A DNA stretch of 64,000 bases from Akkermansia muciniphila (GCA_945874895.1 CAMCIC010000010.1:48888-112887), one strand, 5' to 3'; shown: positions 16,526 to 26,955, counted from the first letter of the stretch. Notes: generated by a model not told the origin, from the sequence alone. Numbers and translations are program-made.

Positions 16526-18547
16526 ATGCTTTCCATCCAAGGTCTTCGTGTCGAATACGGCGCGCGCGTGCTCTTCAATGATTTGTCTTTCACCGTGCAA
16601 CCACGCGAACGCATTGCGTTTGCAGGACACAATGGTGCGGGGAAATCCACCCTCATGAAATGCGTTGCTGGTATCATACAACCCACCGCCGGCAAAGTCA
16701 CCGCTCCGCGCGGACATCGCATCGGCTATCTGCCGCAAGAGGGCATTCACGTGAAGGGAATCACCCTGTGGGATGAGACTGAGTCCGCTTTTGCCGAGGC
16801 GATGGAAATCAAAAAGAAGATCGATGAACTGAGCGACTCTCTCGAACACCTTGACCCACGTTCGTCTCCCTTCAGTGAGTGCTTGGAAGAAATCGGCAAT
16901 TTGGAATTGCAACTCGAGGCATTTGATCCCGGACGCATGAAACCAAAAATCCAATCCGTATTGCTGGGCTTGGGATTTGCTGAATCCGATTTTGATCGCG
17001 ATTGCGGACACTTTTCTGGGGGCTGGCAGATGCGAATCGCCATGGCCAAGCTCTTCTTGCAGTCTCCCGAGGTATTGTTGCTCGATGAGCCTACCAATCA
17101 CCTCGACATCGACTCACAGGCATGGGTGGAGAACTACTTGATCAACTACCCTGGTGCCATCTTGCTGATATCTCACGATCGCTCTCTGCTCGATACCTTA
17201 TGCACACGCACCATCGCTTTCCACAAAGGGCGCGCTGAGGAATATGCTGGAAACTACTCCTACTACGAAAAAGAAAGCGTGGCTCGGAAAGAGAATTTAT
17301 TGCGGCAATACGAGGCTCAGCGGAAGGAAATCGCAAAAACACAGGAGTTCATCGATCGCTTCCGTGCTTCAGCGAACAAGGCCACACTCGTGCAATCTCG
17401 CATCAAACAGTTGGCGAAAGTTGAACGCATCGTCATCGAGGCCGAAGATCCTGTCATGAACTTTCGTTTCCCCAAGCCACCTTCTTCCGGACATTCCGTG
17501 GCCTTATTGGAGAAATCGACGAAGCGCTACGGCAATCACACGGTTTTTGAAAACTTCGACTTTGAAATCGTCAAAGGAGAAAAATTCGCGATCGTCGGTC
17601 CCAACGGTGCGGGAAAATCGACATTCTGCCGGATGATCACGGGACAAGAAGAGCCTAGCAGCGGAATGTTTACGCTGGGCATGCGAGTGACCGTTTCCTA
17701 TTTCTCGCAAAACCATGCCGATGAGCTGGATCCGAACAAAACCATTCTCGAAACAGTAGAAGAGACCGCTACGCGCGATGCCGCGCCCCACTGTCGCAAT
17801 CTGTTAGGTTGTTTCCTATTTCGTGGCGACGACGTGTTCAAAAAAATCGGTGTATTGTCGGGCGGTGAACGATCCCGTGTGGCGTTAGTTCGCATGTTGG
17901 TGCAACCGGCGAACTTCCTGATTCTCGATGAGCCGACCAACCACTTGGACATGCAATCGCAGGATGTCTTGCAGCGTGCCCTCATCGACTATCCCGGCAC
18001 CGTTCTGATTGTCTCGCACAATCGGAATTTCCTTGATCCACTCGTCAGCAAAACACTGGAATTCCGTCCTGGAGCCAGACCGACACTCTACCCGGGCAAC
18101 ATCAGCTACTACCTCGAGAAATCAGCCGCGGACCGAGTGCGGGAGGAGAAACTCAAAAACGCTCCTCGGCCCACCTCGCCCACCGTTCCCGTTTTGGCCA
18201 AACGGCAAATGGAAGTGAGCCCAGTGGCAGCATCCACAGGCAACCGCAAAGAGCAACGCAAGATGGAAGCTGAAATTCGCAATCAGCGCAACAAGGTGCT
18301 CAAGCCTCTTCAGGAGGAACTGGAAGGCACAGAGTTGAAAATCGCGGAACTGGAAAAAGCCCAAGCGCTGCTGACCCAGCATCTTTCTTCAGAAGAAGTC
18401 GCAAGCGACGCTGGCAAATTTCGTGAAACCTCTCACGCCCTGGAGAAAATCTCGCAATCTCTCGAGGTGGCCTTTAGCCGATGGGGCGAGATTACGGCAG
18501 CCATTGAAGCAGCGGAGGCTAAACTCCCTCAAATGCCTGCCGATTGA
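16526..18547 (+). CDS. ABC-F family ATPase (ribosome-associated type)
   Basis: This 673-residue protein holds two nucleotide-binding domains and no membrane segment. The first has GHNGAGKS, an FSGGWQMR signature and LLLDEPTNHLD; the second has GPNGAGKS, an LSGGERSR signature and LILDEPTNHLD. A charged inter-domain linker and a C-terminal coiled coil (about 570-665) follow. This is the Uup/YheS-like ABC-F layout; these proteins act on ribosomes, easing stalled or mispositioned complexes. The ATG at 16526 starts right before the first domain (MLSIQGLRVEYG); an upstream TTG is less likely. It lies 85 bases after secA. Confidence 0.92.
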   Translation: MLSIQGLRVEYGARVLFNDLSFTVQPRERIAFAGHNGAGKSTLMKCVAGIIQPTAGKVTAPRGHRIGYLPQEGIHVKGITLWDETESAFAEAMEIKKKIDELSDSLEHLDPRSSPFSECLEEIGNLELQLEAFDPGRMKPKIQSVLLGLGFAESDFDRDCGHFSGGWQMRIAMAKLFLQSPEVLLLDEPTNHLDIDSQAWVENYLINYPGAILLISHDRSLLDTLCTRTIAFHKGRAEEYAGNYSYYEKESVARKENLLRQYEAQRKEIAKTQEFIDRFRASANKATLVQSRIKQLAKVERIVIEAEDPVMNFRFPKPPSSGHSVALLEKSTKRYGNHTVFENFDFEIVKGEKFAIVGPNGAGKSTFCRMITGQEEPSSGMFTLGMRVTVSYFSQNHADELDPNKTILETVEETATRDAAPHCRNLLGCFLFRGDDVFKKIGVLSGGERSRVALVRMLVQPANFLILDEPTNHLDMQSQDVLQRALIDYPGTVLIVSHNRNFLDPLVSKTLEFRPGARPTLYPGNISYYLEKSAADRVREEKLKNAPRPTSPTVPVLAKRQMEVSPVAASTGNRKEQRKMEAEIRNQRNKVLKPLQEELEGTELKIAELEKAQALLTQHLSSEEVASDAGKFRETSHALEKISQSLEVAFSRWGEITAAIEAAEAKLPQMPAD

Positions 18548-18552
18548 GAAGA

Positions 18553-19851
18553 TCATTCTTGCAATGAATCCAGCCTGATGGATACCGACCTACCATGGGC
18601 GTCCAGCCCCTCGATGCGGGCAAATTCATCGGTGAAGGGCAGAGATTTCTTCACTGCAGATACATCCATTTTCACGATGCTCGTCCTGCGCTGAAACTGA
18701 TCCGCGCGCAAACCAGAAAACGATCGCCCTGCCCCACCCGTCGGCAAGGTATGGCTCGGTCCTGCAAGAAAATCTCCTACCGCCACAGGAGACGCGTTGC
18801 CCACATAAATCGCACCCGCGGTTCGCACTTGGTCCAACCAATGCTTCTCGTCCTCGACAATCAGTGACAAATGCTCGGGAGCAAAATCATTCACCAAACG
18901 CATCCCTTCTTGCAGGGACTTCACGTGATACAAAAAGGTCCCCTTCTGAAGCACTTCATCGATGATGGAGGAACGGGAAAGCAAAGCGCTCTGGCGCTCT
19001 ACCGCCTTGATGACTTTACTCAACAGCGCTTTGGAATCCGTGAGGAAACCCACCACGCTATCGCCCCCGTGCTCTGCTTGGGCGAGAATATCGGCCGCGA
19101 TGCAATCGGCATTCCCACTACGATCTGCCAAAATGAGAATCTCACTGGGCCCTGGCAGGAGATCAATGGAGACTGCGCCCACCAACTGCCTTTTCGCTTC
19201 GACCACGAAGCGATTGCCCGGACCGAAAATCCGATCGACGGGATTCACCGAGGATGTGCCGAGCGCGAGAGCCGCCACTGCATGAGCCCCACCCACCTTC
19301 AATACTTCCGTCACGCCGGCTGCTTGCAATGCATAGAGCAGCGATGGATTGATCTTCCCCTCAGCACCAGCAGGCGTAGCGGCAATGATCTGGGGCACTC
19401 CCACCGCTTGGGCAAAACCAGCTGTCATGAGCGCAGTCGACACCAAGGGAGCTTTACCGCCGGGAACATAAACACCCACACGGTCAAAAGGAGTGAACCT
19501 TTCTCCGACCCATGCTCCTTGCGCGTTCTTATGGCTCCAATCCTTGCGTTCGCTCTTGCGAGCAAAGGCATGAATGTTGGCCAGTGTGGCTTTGATGGCG
19601 CGGCGTGTTTGATCACTCACCTGCTGGGCGGCTTGCGCGAACTCGGATGCTGAAACGAATAACTCATCTTTTGACAATGTGACTCCATCAAACTTTTCGG
19701 TAAAGGAAACCAATGCCTTATCGCCATGAACCGCTACTTCGCGGATGATCGATGCGACCGTATCGCGTAGCGCATCAGTAGGAACTGCACGGCGCTTCAT
19801 TTTCTCGGCCGCCAGTGGAAACTCAGCATCTTTGTAACTCAAGATTTTCAT
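18553..19851 (-). CDS. hisD: Histidinol dehydrogenase
   Basis: The 432-residue protein shows HisD features: a GVYVPGGKAPLVSTALM segment, the zinc-region GGAHAVAALALGTSSVNPVDRIFGPGNRFV, LLPGPSEILI, an AEHGGDS motif and the C-terminal LPTGGAGRSFSGL loop. It oxidises histidinol to histidine with two NAD in the last steps of histidine synthesis. The start is 9 bases after the stop of the DUF420 gene, so it rides at the end of a respiratory-assembly operon. No other his gene is adjacent. Confidence 0.96.
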   Translation of the reverse strand: MKILSYKDAEFPLAAEKMKRRAVPTDALRDTVASIIREVAVHGDKALVSFTEKFDGVTLSKDELFVSASEFAQAAQQVSDQTRRAIKATLANIHAFARKSERKDWSHKNAQGAWVGERFTPFDRVGVYVPGGKAPLVSTALMTAGFAQAVGVPQIIAATPAGAEGKINPSLLYALQAAGVTEVLKVGGAHAVAALALGTSSVNPVDRIFGPGNRFVVEAKRQLVGAVSIDLLPGPSEILILADRSGNADCIAADILAQAEHGGDSVVGFLTDSKALLSKVIKAVERQSALLSRSSIIDEVLQKGTFLYHVKSLQEGMRLVNDFAPEHLSLIVEDEKHWLDQVRTAGAIYVGNASPVAVGDFLAGPSHTLPTGGAGRSFSGLRADQFQRRTSIVKMDVSAVKKSLPFTDEFARIEGLDAHGRSVSIRLDSLQE

Positions 19852-19860
19852 CGCATTTGA

Positions 19861-20415
19861 TCAATAATAGGGTCGTAACATCAGATAGCACACCGGTCCC
19901 GTGATGGCGACATACAACCACATGGGGAAGGTGATCTTGGACAACCGCCGGTGTCTCGTGCGCTGATCCGCCCAACCAGCAAGGTAAGTCAACAAAATCA
20001 GAGGGAAACTGGAAGCCGCAGCAGCAATATGAGTGACGAGAAGAAAAAAATACAAAGCACGAACACGGCCCACACCACCGAATCGGGTTTCCTCATGCGT
20101 GAAATGATAGACAACGTAGCAAAGCAGGAAGACTACGGAGAGAGTGACCGCCGCTGTCATGAATCTCTGGTGATTCACGAAGTCGCGGCGTTTGACAGCC
20201 AACAGCGCTATGATGAGAAACACGGCCACCAAAGAGTTGAGAACGGCGTGAACGGCAGGCAAAAAATCGAGCTCCACACCATCGGGCAAATCGATGCGAA
20301 ATTCTGGCCGTCTCATCATACCCACCAATACCAGTACGAGTGCAGTGATCACCCACACTCCTATGCGTAGTTTTTTTTCAGTGGTTACAGAAAGATGCTT
20401 GATGGGATCACTCAT
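19861..20415 (-). CDS. DUF420 family membrane protein (CtaM-like cytochrome oxidase assembly factor)
   Basis: The 184-residue protein has about five membrane helices and the conserved DUF420 features: FLPAVHAVLNSL, a RRDFVNHQRFM loop, a YHFTHEETRFGG segment, LLVTHIAAAASSFPL, and the closing WLYVAITGPVCYLMLRPYY. The CtaM members are needed for maturation of haem-copper oxidases. The start overlaps the stop of the upstream SCO-like gene by four bases, so the two are translationally coupled. Confidence 0.85.
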   Translation of the reverse strand: MSDPIKHLSVTTEKKLRIGVWVITALVLVLVGMMRRPEFRIDLPDGVELDFLPAVHAVLNSLVAVFLIIALLAVKRRDFVNHQRFMTAAVTLSVVFLLCYVVYHFTHEETRFGGVGRVRALYFFLLVTHIAAAASSFPLILLTYLAGWADQRTRHRRLSKITFPMWLYVAITGPVCYLMLRPYY

Positions 20416-21107
20416 GGTTTTGCGAGTTCTTGACGGATTTTTTGATACATATCGCTCTTCAGTGATTCATAGAGCTGCGGATCCGTCTTGCGGGCATCGG
20501 CCAATGGCCACTTACCCACAACTTCGAAATTCTTATTCACCAGAGCCAATCCCAAGTCATGCGCGAACTTGCCGTTGCTTTCAATGTCCGCAGGATCAGT
20601 CCTCGGCTTGATTTTGAAAAACTTCAAAGTGCCCTCCATGTATGCATGAGCCTTGGCGTTGTCAGAAGTCGTCAGAAACCACCAGTTTTTTGGATCGGCA
20701 TTCAATGCACTTGCATAGTCTTTCAGCTTTTCCACATCGTCGGTCTCGGGATCGATGGAGACGCATGCGAGATGAAAGTCCTCGTTTTGACCGAACTCAT
20801 TGAGCAATTCGCGCAACTCCTGGCCGTTGCGCATGGCGCAGTGAGGGCACACGGCGAAAAACTCACCCACCACCCATACCTTGCCTTTCAAGTCGGACAA
20901 TTTGACCTTTTGCCCCGCCTGCTGAGTCGCTTCAAGATCGTTTGCGATGGCAAACATGCTCGATACCGTTTCTGCTCCGCGATTAACGATGTAGGGTTGT
21001 TCTCTCTCGATCAGACCACTGCGAACCCAGAAAGCGATCGCGAGAATCGCGGCGCACAACAGAGCCGTGCCCGAATAGATGGTGATGATCTTGGCATTTC
21101 TCGTCAT
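20412..21107 (-). CDS. SCO1/SenC-like membrane-anchored thioredoxin-fold protein with CxxC motif
   Basis: The 231-residue protein has an N-terminal membrane helix (about residues 9-28) and a thioredoxin-like domain. Where SCO proteins have a copper-binding CxxxC, this one reads C87-P-H-C90, a CxxC more like a thiol-disulfide oxidoreductase. A downstream FAHDLGLALVN segment keeps the histidine that binds copper in SCO proteins. It may act as a reductant for the oxidase CuA site or as a copper chaperone. It lies 5 bases after the other SCO-like gene and overlaps the DUF420 gene. Confidence 0.82.
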   Translation of the reverse strand: MTRNAKIITIYSGTALLCAAILAIAFWVRSGLIEREQPYIVNRGAETVSSMFAIANDLEATQQAGQKVKLSDLKGKVWVVGEFFAVCPHCAMRNGQELRELLNEFGQNEDFHLACVSIDPETDDVEKLKDYASALNADPKNWWFLTTSDNAKAHAYMEGTLKFFKIKPRTDPADIESNGKFAHDLGLALVNKNFEVVGKWPLADARKTDPQLYESLKSDMYQKIRQELAKP

Positions 21108-21112
21108 GATAG

Positions 21113-21883
21113 TCAGGGGTTGATGGTTTCGTGGCGAAGGAGTTCAATCGTATCTTCTAACAGTTTCTGCATTTCCCTCACATTGCTGCGATCGGTGCCG
21201 GTCTTGATCCCCTTCGCATCCCAAGATGAGGCTTGTGCAAAATCAAAACCTGTCACGAATGGCGGACCACCGCGCCGCTGCGGCACAACGGCTTTGCGCA
21301 GCTTGAGATCACGATCCACGAGCACCAGTGAGGTATCGTAAATCCATTTCCCCTGATCTTGGTGAGCAAGCATTCCCAATTTGCATTTGTCTTTGAGATA
21401 CTTGTGCAACACCTTAGGCTCGGTCGTTACCATCCACCACTGCGGCAGCTTGGCACCCAAGCGCGAGGCCGCAACTTGTAACTGTTCTGACGCCTGCTCG
21501 GGACTGCCTGGATCGATCACCATACTGATCAAGACGACGTCCTTTTGATCTTGATACTTCCGAGCCAATTCCTGCATCACGCGAACGGTCAAAGCGCATG
21601 TTTCCGGTTGTGACACGCTGATGGAGTGCAGAATCCATACTTTTCCCTGCAACTCCTCCAGGCCCACGCGAACTCCATCCTGACGCAATACCGGAAGATT
21701 GTATCGGAGTTCACCGACATAGGAGGGGCGACCTTCCTGATTGGCGTGACTTGCGTAGCGCTCGTATGCCATGAAAATCACAACACCACCAACGATCGCA
21801 AAAAACACCAAGATCCATGCTGTGCGACGCAGTTTTTTTTCATCGCGAGGCGCGGGTTCAAGTTTCTCGTGGTGAATCGGCAT
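21113..21883 (-). CDS. SCO1/SenC-like protein with degenerate copper site
   Basis: The 256-residue protein has one N-terminal membrane helix (about 22-40) followed by a SCO-type thioredoxin fold with GKVWILHSISV and a clear DxxLVLVDRD-like strand. At the CxxxC position the first Cys is Gln92 (QPETC) and only C96 remains; the usual copper-binding His is Tyr in WIYDTSLVLV. It therefore probably cannot bind copper in the classical way. It is the first gene of the SCO-SCO-DUF420-hisD operon, so it may partner the CxxC paralogue that follows. Confidence 0.78.
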   Translation of the reverse strand: MPIHHEKLEPAPRDEKKLRRTAWILVFFAIVGGVVIFMAYERYASHANQEGRPSYVGELRYNLPVLRQDGVRVGLEELQGKVWILHSISVSQPETCALTVRVMQELARKYQDQKDVVLISMVIDPGSPEQASEQLQVAASRLGAKLPQWWMVTTEPKVLHKYLKDKCKLGMLAHQDQGKWIYDTSLVLVDRDLKLRKAVVPQRRGGPPFVTGFDFAQASSWDAKGIKTGTDRSNVREMQKLLEDTIELLRHETINP

Positions 21884-21963
21884 GAGCAGTCAGAAAATAC
21901 GCAGATCGCTCCGCAACGCAAGCACACACAAGAAAAAATTTCTGCGTCTGATTGCCATACATT

Positions 21964-21990
21964 CGCATCATCAAATCGCGATGCGTTGAT
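21964..21990 (+). promoter_or_regulatory. Possible H-type pseudoknot upstream of metH
   Basis: CGCATC (21964-21969) pairs with GATGCG (21980-21985). In addition the loop bases ATCAA (21970-21974) are the exact complement of TTGAT (21986-21990) just after the stem. This could form an H-type pseudoknot about 40 bases before the metH ATG. It does not match the SAH, SAM-II or cobalamin riboswitch consensus patterns I know, and a putative promoter (TTGCCA, 17 bases, TATCTT at 21997-22025) lies downstream of it. An operator in DNA is equally possible. Confidence 0.3.
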
Positions 21991-22030
21991 ATCTTCTTGC
22001 CAAATTCATTCTGATTGACTATCTTTGTGC

Positions 22031-23125
22031 ATGCCACCGACTGATCTCACTGCTGACCTTACCGCGATCATGAAGGAACGCATTCTCGTTCTGGACGGCG
22101 CCATGGGCACGACCATCCGAACATACGGGCTCAATGAAGAACAAGCTCGAGGCAAACGCTTTGCCGATAGCAAGAAAGACATTCTGAACAATGGTGACAT
22201 TCTGACCCTGACGAATCCTGAAGTGATCGGAGACATCCACAAGAGATTTTACGAAGCGGGATCGGACATTGTGGAAACAAATAATTTTTCTGCGACTTCC
22301 ATTTCGCAGTCCGAATTTTTCATCGATGACCCGCGCGAGCATGGCGGCCGCAAAGATCCAGAGTTTTTTCAGGGCGTGATTGAGAATCCCTTTCTTCGCG
22401 ATCTGGCTTGGGAAATCAATGTCGAGTCCGCGCGACTCGCACGGCACTGGGCGGATCAGATCGGGAGCGACACCGGCGTGAAACGCTACGTGGCTGGAGC
22501 CATCGGCCCACTCACCGTTTCGCTAACCAATTCGCCCGATGCCAACGATCCGGGTTTCCGAGTGATTACATTCGATCAAGTCCTCACTGCTTACAAAGAA
22601 CAAGTGCGTGCTCTTATCGAGGGCGGCTCGGACTTGCTGATGGTGGAGACAATTTTCGATTCCCTCAATGCCAAGGCGGCGCTGGTAGCGATCCAGGAAG
22701 TTTTTGAACAGGACGGAGTCAAAATGCCCATCATCGTCTCCGCCGCAGTAGGACGTGGCGGTGAAACCATGATCTCCGCACAAACGGCGGAAGCACTGTG
22801 GAACGCCGTAGCTCATGTCGAGCCTCTTGCCATCGGCCTAAACTGCTCGCTCGGACCCGACTTGATGAAACCTTTTCTCGAAGAGTTATCGAATGCCGCC
22901 ACCACGCACATTTCCTGTTATCCGAACGCAGGCCTACCGAATCCGCTGACGCCCACGGGATTCGATATGACACCCGATGACATGAACCGTTGGCTGGCCG
23001 AATTTGCTAATGCTGGATTGCTCAACCTTGCAGGTGGCTGTTGCGGCAATACCCCCGAACACGTAGCTGCCATCGCCCAAGCCGTGCGCCATGCTGCGCC
23101 GCGCCCAGTTCCCACCCTTTCCTGA
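22031..23125 (+). CDS. metH: Methionine synthase, homocysteine-binding subunit (MetH N-terminal module)
   Basis: The 364-residue protein is the homocysteine methyltransferase barrel of cobalamin-dependent methionine synthase. It has [19 protein letters not shown], a TNNFSATS segment, and the three zinc cysteines in GLNCSLGP and [10 protein letters not shown]. It ends exactly at the linker that in E. coli MetH leads to the pterin domain. The remaining modules are encoded 10 bases downstream in another frame with their own ATG, so the enzyme is made as two polypeptides. The ATG at 22031 is preferred over a TTG six bases earlier. Confidence 0.93.
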   Translation: MPPTDLTADLTAIMKERILVLDGAMGTTIRTYGLNEEQARGKRFADSKKDILNNGDILTLTNPEVIGDIHKRFYEAGSDIVETNNFSATSISQSEFFIDDPREHGGRKDPEFFQGVIENPFLRDLAWEINVESARLARHWADQIGSDTGVKRYVAGAIGPLTVSLTNSPDANDPGFRVITFDQVLTAYKEQVRALIEGGSDLLMVETIFDSLNAKAALVAIQEVFEQDGVKMPIIVSAAVGRGGETMISAQTAEALWNAVAHVEPLAIGLNCSLGPDLMKPFLEELSNAATTHISCYPNAGLPNPLTPTGFDMTPDDMNRWLAEFANAGLLNLAGGCCGNTPEHVAAIAQAVRHAAPRPVPTLS

Positions 23126-23135
23126 TTCTGCTGTC

Positions 23136-26100
23136 ATGAAATCAATCCCACGCCTCTTGCGTCTATCGGGCTCACAACCCTACAATCACACCCCGGATAA
23201 AAATTTCCTCATGATCGGCGAGCGCACCAACGTCGCCGGATCACCGCAATTTGCCAAGCTCATCCGTGCCGCGAAACTCGAGGAAGCCCTTGAAGTAGCT
23301 CGCCAACAAGTGGAAAACGGAGCCAATGTGATTGATATCTGCTTTGACGACGGACTCATCGACGGAAAAGCAATGATGGCTCGGTTTCTCGATCTCGTTC
23401 AGAGCGAACCCGATATCGCCAAAGTTCCTATCATGGTGGATTCTTCCAAATGGGAAATTCTTGAAGAGGGCCTCAAACACTTGCAAGGCAAGGGAATCGT
23501 CAACTCGATTTCGCTCAAAGAAGGCGAAGACACCTTCCGCACCCACGCCGCCCACGTCAAAAAATTCGGTGCCGCAGTGGTGGTCATGGCATTCGACGAA
23601 AAAGGTCAAGCTGCCACCTATGAAGACAAAATCCGCATTTGTGAACGAGCCTATCGGATCCTGGTCGATGAAGTGCATTTCCCCCCACAGGATATCATTT
23701 TTGATCCGAATATACTCACCGTCGCCACCGGCATCGAGGAACATAACAACTACGCGATTGACTTCATCAATGCGACGCGTTGGATTAAGGAAAACCTCGC
23801 ATTCGCGCGGGTAAGCGGGGGTGTTTCCAACATTTCCTTTTCTTTCCGCGGTAACAATGTGGTGCGTGAGGCGATGCACTCCGTCTTCCTCTATCACGCC
23901 TGCAGAGCAGGGATGGACATGGGTATCGTCAATGCAGGCATGCTCGAGGTCTATGACCAAATCGCGCCAGAATTGTTAGAAAAGGTCGAGGATGTGATTC
24001 TCAATCGTCGGACCGATGCCACCGAACGTTTGCTCGATCTGGCCGAGTCCTACAAAAACGTCACAGGCAAAAAAATCGAAGAAGATTTGAGTTGGCGCAA
24101 TGACTCGATCGAAAAACGGCTCGAATACGCTTTGCTCAAAGGAATCGACCGTTTCATCGAGGAAGATACCGAGGCCGCCAGGGTGAAATATGGCATACCT
24201 TTGAAAGTGATCGAAGGACCGCTGATGGATGGCATGGGTGTAGTGGGCGATCTTTTCGGAGCAGGAAAAATGTTTTTGCCGCAAGTGGTAAAATCGGCGC
24301 GCGTGATGAAAAAATCCGTCGCATGGCTGGAACCATTTATGGAGTTGGAAAAGGTTGCCAAAGCGGAAACAGCACGTTACCTCGCCGAACTCGAAACTGG
24401 CATCACTCCCAACCCCATCATCTTGCGCGAGGGTTTTTCCTACATTCCCCATCCCGATCTCAGCGATGAAGAGCGCCGCGTGGAATACGAATTTGCAGCC
24501 ATGCTTGCAGGCAATCTCGCCACTACTGCCGCGCAATACGAGGCGAGGTTCGGTAGCATTCTCGCCCCTGACCGCGCACAGGAACTCTCACCGCTTTACA
24601 ACGAATCGCGCGAATCGCGCCAAAAATGGAGCATTGCCACGCTCGAACCAGCGGGCGCTTTCATCGAATGGTTGTTCCATCAAAAAATCCAACTACTCCC
24701 CGCCGAGAGCCAAATTGTTTTCAATGTTGGTGGACAAGAGAGCAAAAAAACGACGGATACGGCAATGCATTCTTCCGAGAATGTGGCACTGACGATCGAT
24801 GCATCTCACCAGAATTCCCACCGCTCACTCGCGCGCGTCCGTGACGCCATCGAGGCAGGACATGTAGTCCAAGCTCGCTACGTTTTCTACCCGTGGCAAA
24901 ATGCTGTGGAAAACACGATACGTCGCGCCTGCGTGGAAGACGGACACATGGTTCCCCTCAAACATACGGCCAAGGAACATTTTCAAGCGCCACATGCATT
25001 TCTCGACATCTGTCAAAATCACCAGTCTCACCCGCGTTTCGTTTCCTCCGTCATCGACAACTCTGTGATCCCTCAACCTGTGATGCGCGACAACGATTGG
25101 CTGCGCAGTCAACTCTACCCGTCCATTGATTTCCTTCTCGAAAACGCTCGAAATTACGCCGCGACCGAACTTCAAAACCTCACGAACCGCATCGATGAAA
25201 CCGTCCGCGAACTGTTGCTCGATGATGTCAGCGAGGAGAGAAAAAGCCGAGACCGTCAACGATCCGTCGATCGTATTTCTGCAACAAGCGGGCGAGGCGA
25301 AGGATCAACCATAGCCTCCGAGCAACCCAGCGCGCTAAGCTCCTCTTCTGCTGGAAAATTCCTCATCGCCACCGTCAAGGGCGACGTGCATGACATCGGC
25401 AAGAACATCGTCGGTGTCGTTCTCTCGTGCAACGGCTTCGAGGTCACGGATATGGGTGTGATGGTCTCCTGCGATAAAATTCTCGCCAAGGCTAGAGAAA
25501 TCGGTGCTGACATCATCGGGCTCTCCGGTCTCATCACGCCATCTCTCGATGAAATGGTTCATGTCGCTAAGGAGATGGAAAAACTCGGCATGACTACGCC
25601 TCTACTCATCGGCGGAGCTACCACGTCCGCCGCGCATACCGCCATCAAAATTGCCCCCCACTATTCCGGTCCTGTGTTTCATGTGCTGGATGCCTCGCGC
25701 TCCGTTCCTGTGACCACTTCGCTGCTCTCCGCTGATCAACGTGAAACATTTGCTCGGAGCAATCGCGAAAAACAACAAGCGATCCGAATCGATTTCGACA
25801 AAGGCACTAACAAAAAACCCACCATTTCGTTAGAACAGGCGCGCGCAAACAAGTTCACCTGTGACTGGCAGAACTATCAACCCGCTGTGCCGGAATTTTT
25901 GGGCACTCGAGTGATCGAAAACCAGTCGTTGCGCGAACTGGCAAATTACATCGACTGGACTCCATTTTTCCACGCCTGGGAAATCCGCGGTGTGTGGCAA
26001 CCCGACACGCAGACCCTGAAAACTCAGAATGCCGAGGGCGCAGCGGAGGCACAAAAACTCCATGCCGAAGCATTGACCTTGATCGAACGCATCATTTCAG

Positions 26101-26894
26101 AAAAACGCTTTACTGCGCGCGGCATATACGGCTTTTTCCCTGCCAATGCTGAAGGCGACGACATCATCGTCTGGACGGATGAACAACAGTCTCACGAGCG
26201 TTGTCGCCTGCATACTCTACGCCAGCAGCTTGAAAAAACCAGTGGCAAGCCCCATGTGGCATTGGCGGACTTTGTGAAACCCGTGGCGGATGCCTCGCGC
26301 CTCCAATCCTCAAAATCCCCCCAACCTGCCGACCACCAAGACCATCAAAATTCCTCTATTTTTTCTGAAAAGCGGTTGACCAGCGCCACGGATTACGTTG
26401 GCGGCTTTGTTCTCGGCATCCACGGGGCCGATGAATTCGCACGCGAACTGGAGGAGCAAAATGATCCTTACACTGCCATCATGGTAAAGGCGGTTGCGGA
26501 CCGTTTCGCCGAAGCCTTTGCTGAATTGCTTCACCACCGAGCCCGTGTCGAATGGGGCTATGAAAGGCCTAACGAATTCAATCACAACGAGCTCATCAAA
26601 GAACTATATCGGGGGATACGTCCCGCGCCCGGTTACCCTGCTCAGCCGGACCACACGGAAAAACCCATCCTATTCGATCTTCTCGATGCGACAACCAAGA
26701 CAGGGGTTAGCCTAACGGAATCGAACGCTATGCATCCCGCATCTGCCGTGAGCGGAATTTATTTCTCTCATCCTGAAAGCCATTACTTCGCCCTTAGTGA
26801 ACTTCAGCGCGATCAAGTGGAGGACTATGCACGCCGAAAAAACATGACCTTGGAGGAGGCGGAACGTTGGCTCGGACCTTGGCTCGGATATTGA
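23136..26894 (+). CDS. metH: Methionine synthase, pterin/cobalamin/activation subunit with an inserted zeta-toxin-like domain
   Basis: This 1,252-residue protein has, in order, a methyltetrahydrofolate-binding barrel (about 25-290; [16 protein letters not shown]), the four-helix cobalamin cap (about 300-402), an inserted region of about 330 residues, the B12 Rossmann domain with DxHxxG (D750, H752, G755), and the C-terminal SAM-binding activation domain ([15 protein letters not shown]). Ordinary MetH joins cap and Rossmann domain by about 15 residues. The insert ends in a Ser/Gly-rich charged linker and its middle resembles zeta-toxin-family kinases (see separate entry). The frame is open throughout. 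The enzyme remethylates homocysteine using methylcobalamin. Confidence 0.92.
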   Translation: MKSIPRLLRLSGSQPYNHTPDKNFLMIGERTNVAGSPQFAKLIRAAKLEEALEVARQQVENGANVIDICFDDGLIDGKAMMARFLDLVQSEPDIAKVPIMVDSSKWEILEEGLKHLQGKGIVNSISLKEGEDTFRTHAAHVKKFGAAVVVMAFDEKGQAATYEDKIRICERAYRILVDEVHFPPQDIIFDPNILTVATGIEEHNNYAIDFINATRWIKENLAFARVSGGVSNISFSFRGNNVVREAMHSVFLYHACRAGMDMGIVNAGMLEVYDQIAPELLEKVEDVILNRRTDATERLLDLAESYKNVTGKKIEEDLSWRNDSIEKRLEYALLKGIDRFIEEDTEAARVKYGIPLKVIEGPLMDGMGVVGDLFGAGKMFLPQVVKSARVMKKSVAWLEPFMELEKVAKAETARYLAELETGITPNPIILREGFSYIPHPDLSDEERRVEYEFAAMLAGNLATTAAQYEARFGSILAPDRAQELSPLYNESRESRQKWSIATLEPAGAFIEWLFHQKIQLLPAESQIVFNVGGQESKKTTDTAMHSSENVALTIDASHQNSHRSLARVRDAIEAGHVVQARYVFYPWQNAVENTIRRACVEDGHMVPLKHTAKEHFQAPHAFLDICQNHQSHPRFVSSVIDNSVIPQPVMRDNDWLRSQLYPSIDFLLENARNYAATELQNLTNRIDETVRELLLDDVSEERKSRDRQRSVDRISATSGRGEGSTIASEQPSALSSSSAGKFLIATVKGDVHDIGKNIVGVVLSCNGFEVTDMGVMVSCDKILAKAREIGADIIGLSGLITPSLDEMVHVAKEMEKLGMTTPLLIGGATTSAAHTAIKIAPHYSGPVFHVLDASRSVPVTTSLLSADQRETFARSNREKQQAIRIDFDKGTNKKPTISLEQARANKFTCDWQNYQPAVPEFLGTRVIENQSLRELANYIDWTPFFHAWEIRGVWQPDTQTLKTQNAEGAAEAQKLHAEALTLIERIISEKRFTARGIYGFFPANAEGDDIIVWTDEQQSHERCRLHTLRQQLEKTSGKPHVALADFVKPVADASRLQSSKSPQPADHQDHQNSSIFSEKRLTSATDYVGGFVLGIHGADEFARELEEQNDPYTAIMVKAVADRFAEAFAELLHHRARVEWGYERPNEFNHNELIKELYRGIRPAPGYPAQPDHTEKPILFDLLDATTKTGVSLTESNAMHPASAVSGIYFSHPESHYFALSELQRDQVEDYARRKNMTLEEAERWLGPWLGY
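24408..25349 (+). other. Inserted domain in MetH resembling a zeta-toxin-type P-loop kinase
   Basis: The segment starts after the cobalamin cap and follows the zeta-family order from memory. First comes a helical leader with an [19 protein letters not shown] segment, then an [11 protein letters not shown] helix. A degenerate P-loop follows (GGQESKKTT at 24729-24755, where GxxxxGK[ST] has lost its second Gly). After it come a TIDASHQNS strand like the phosphate-acceptor region, an [12 protein letters not shown] strand, an [19 protein letters not shown] helix and a VIDNS strand. The match is by pattern, not by search. Residues 25263-25349 form a low-complexity linker. If real, it is a kinase-fold domain, probably inactive, lodged in methionine synthase. 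Confidence 0.6.
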
Positions 26895-26955
26895 TGCAAA
26901 AAACACTCCCCTCAGAGGTCGATCTATCCTATCCTTTCCGCCCGAAGGCGACGCC

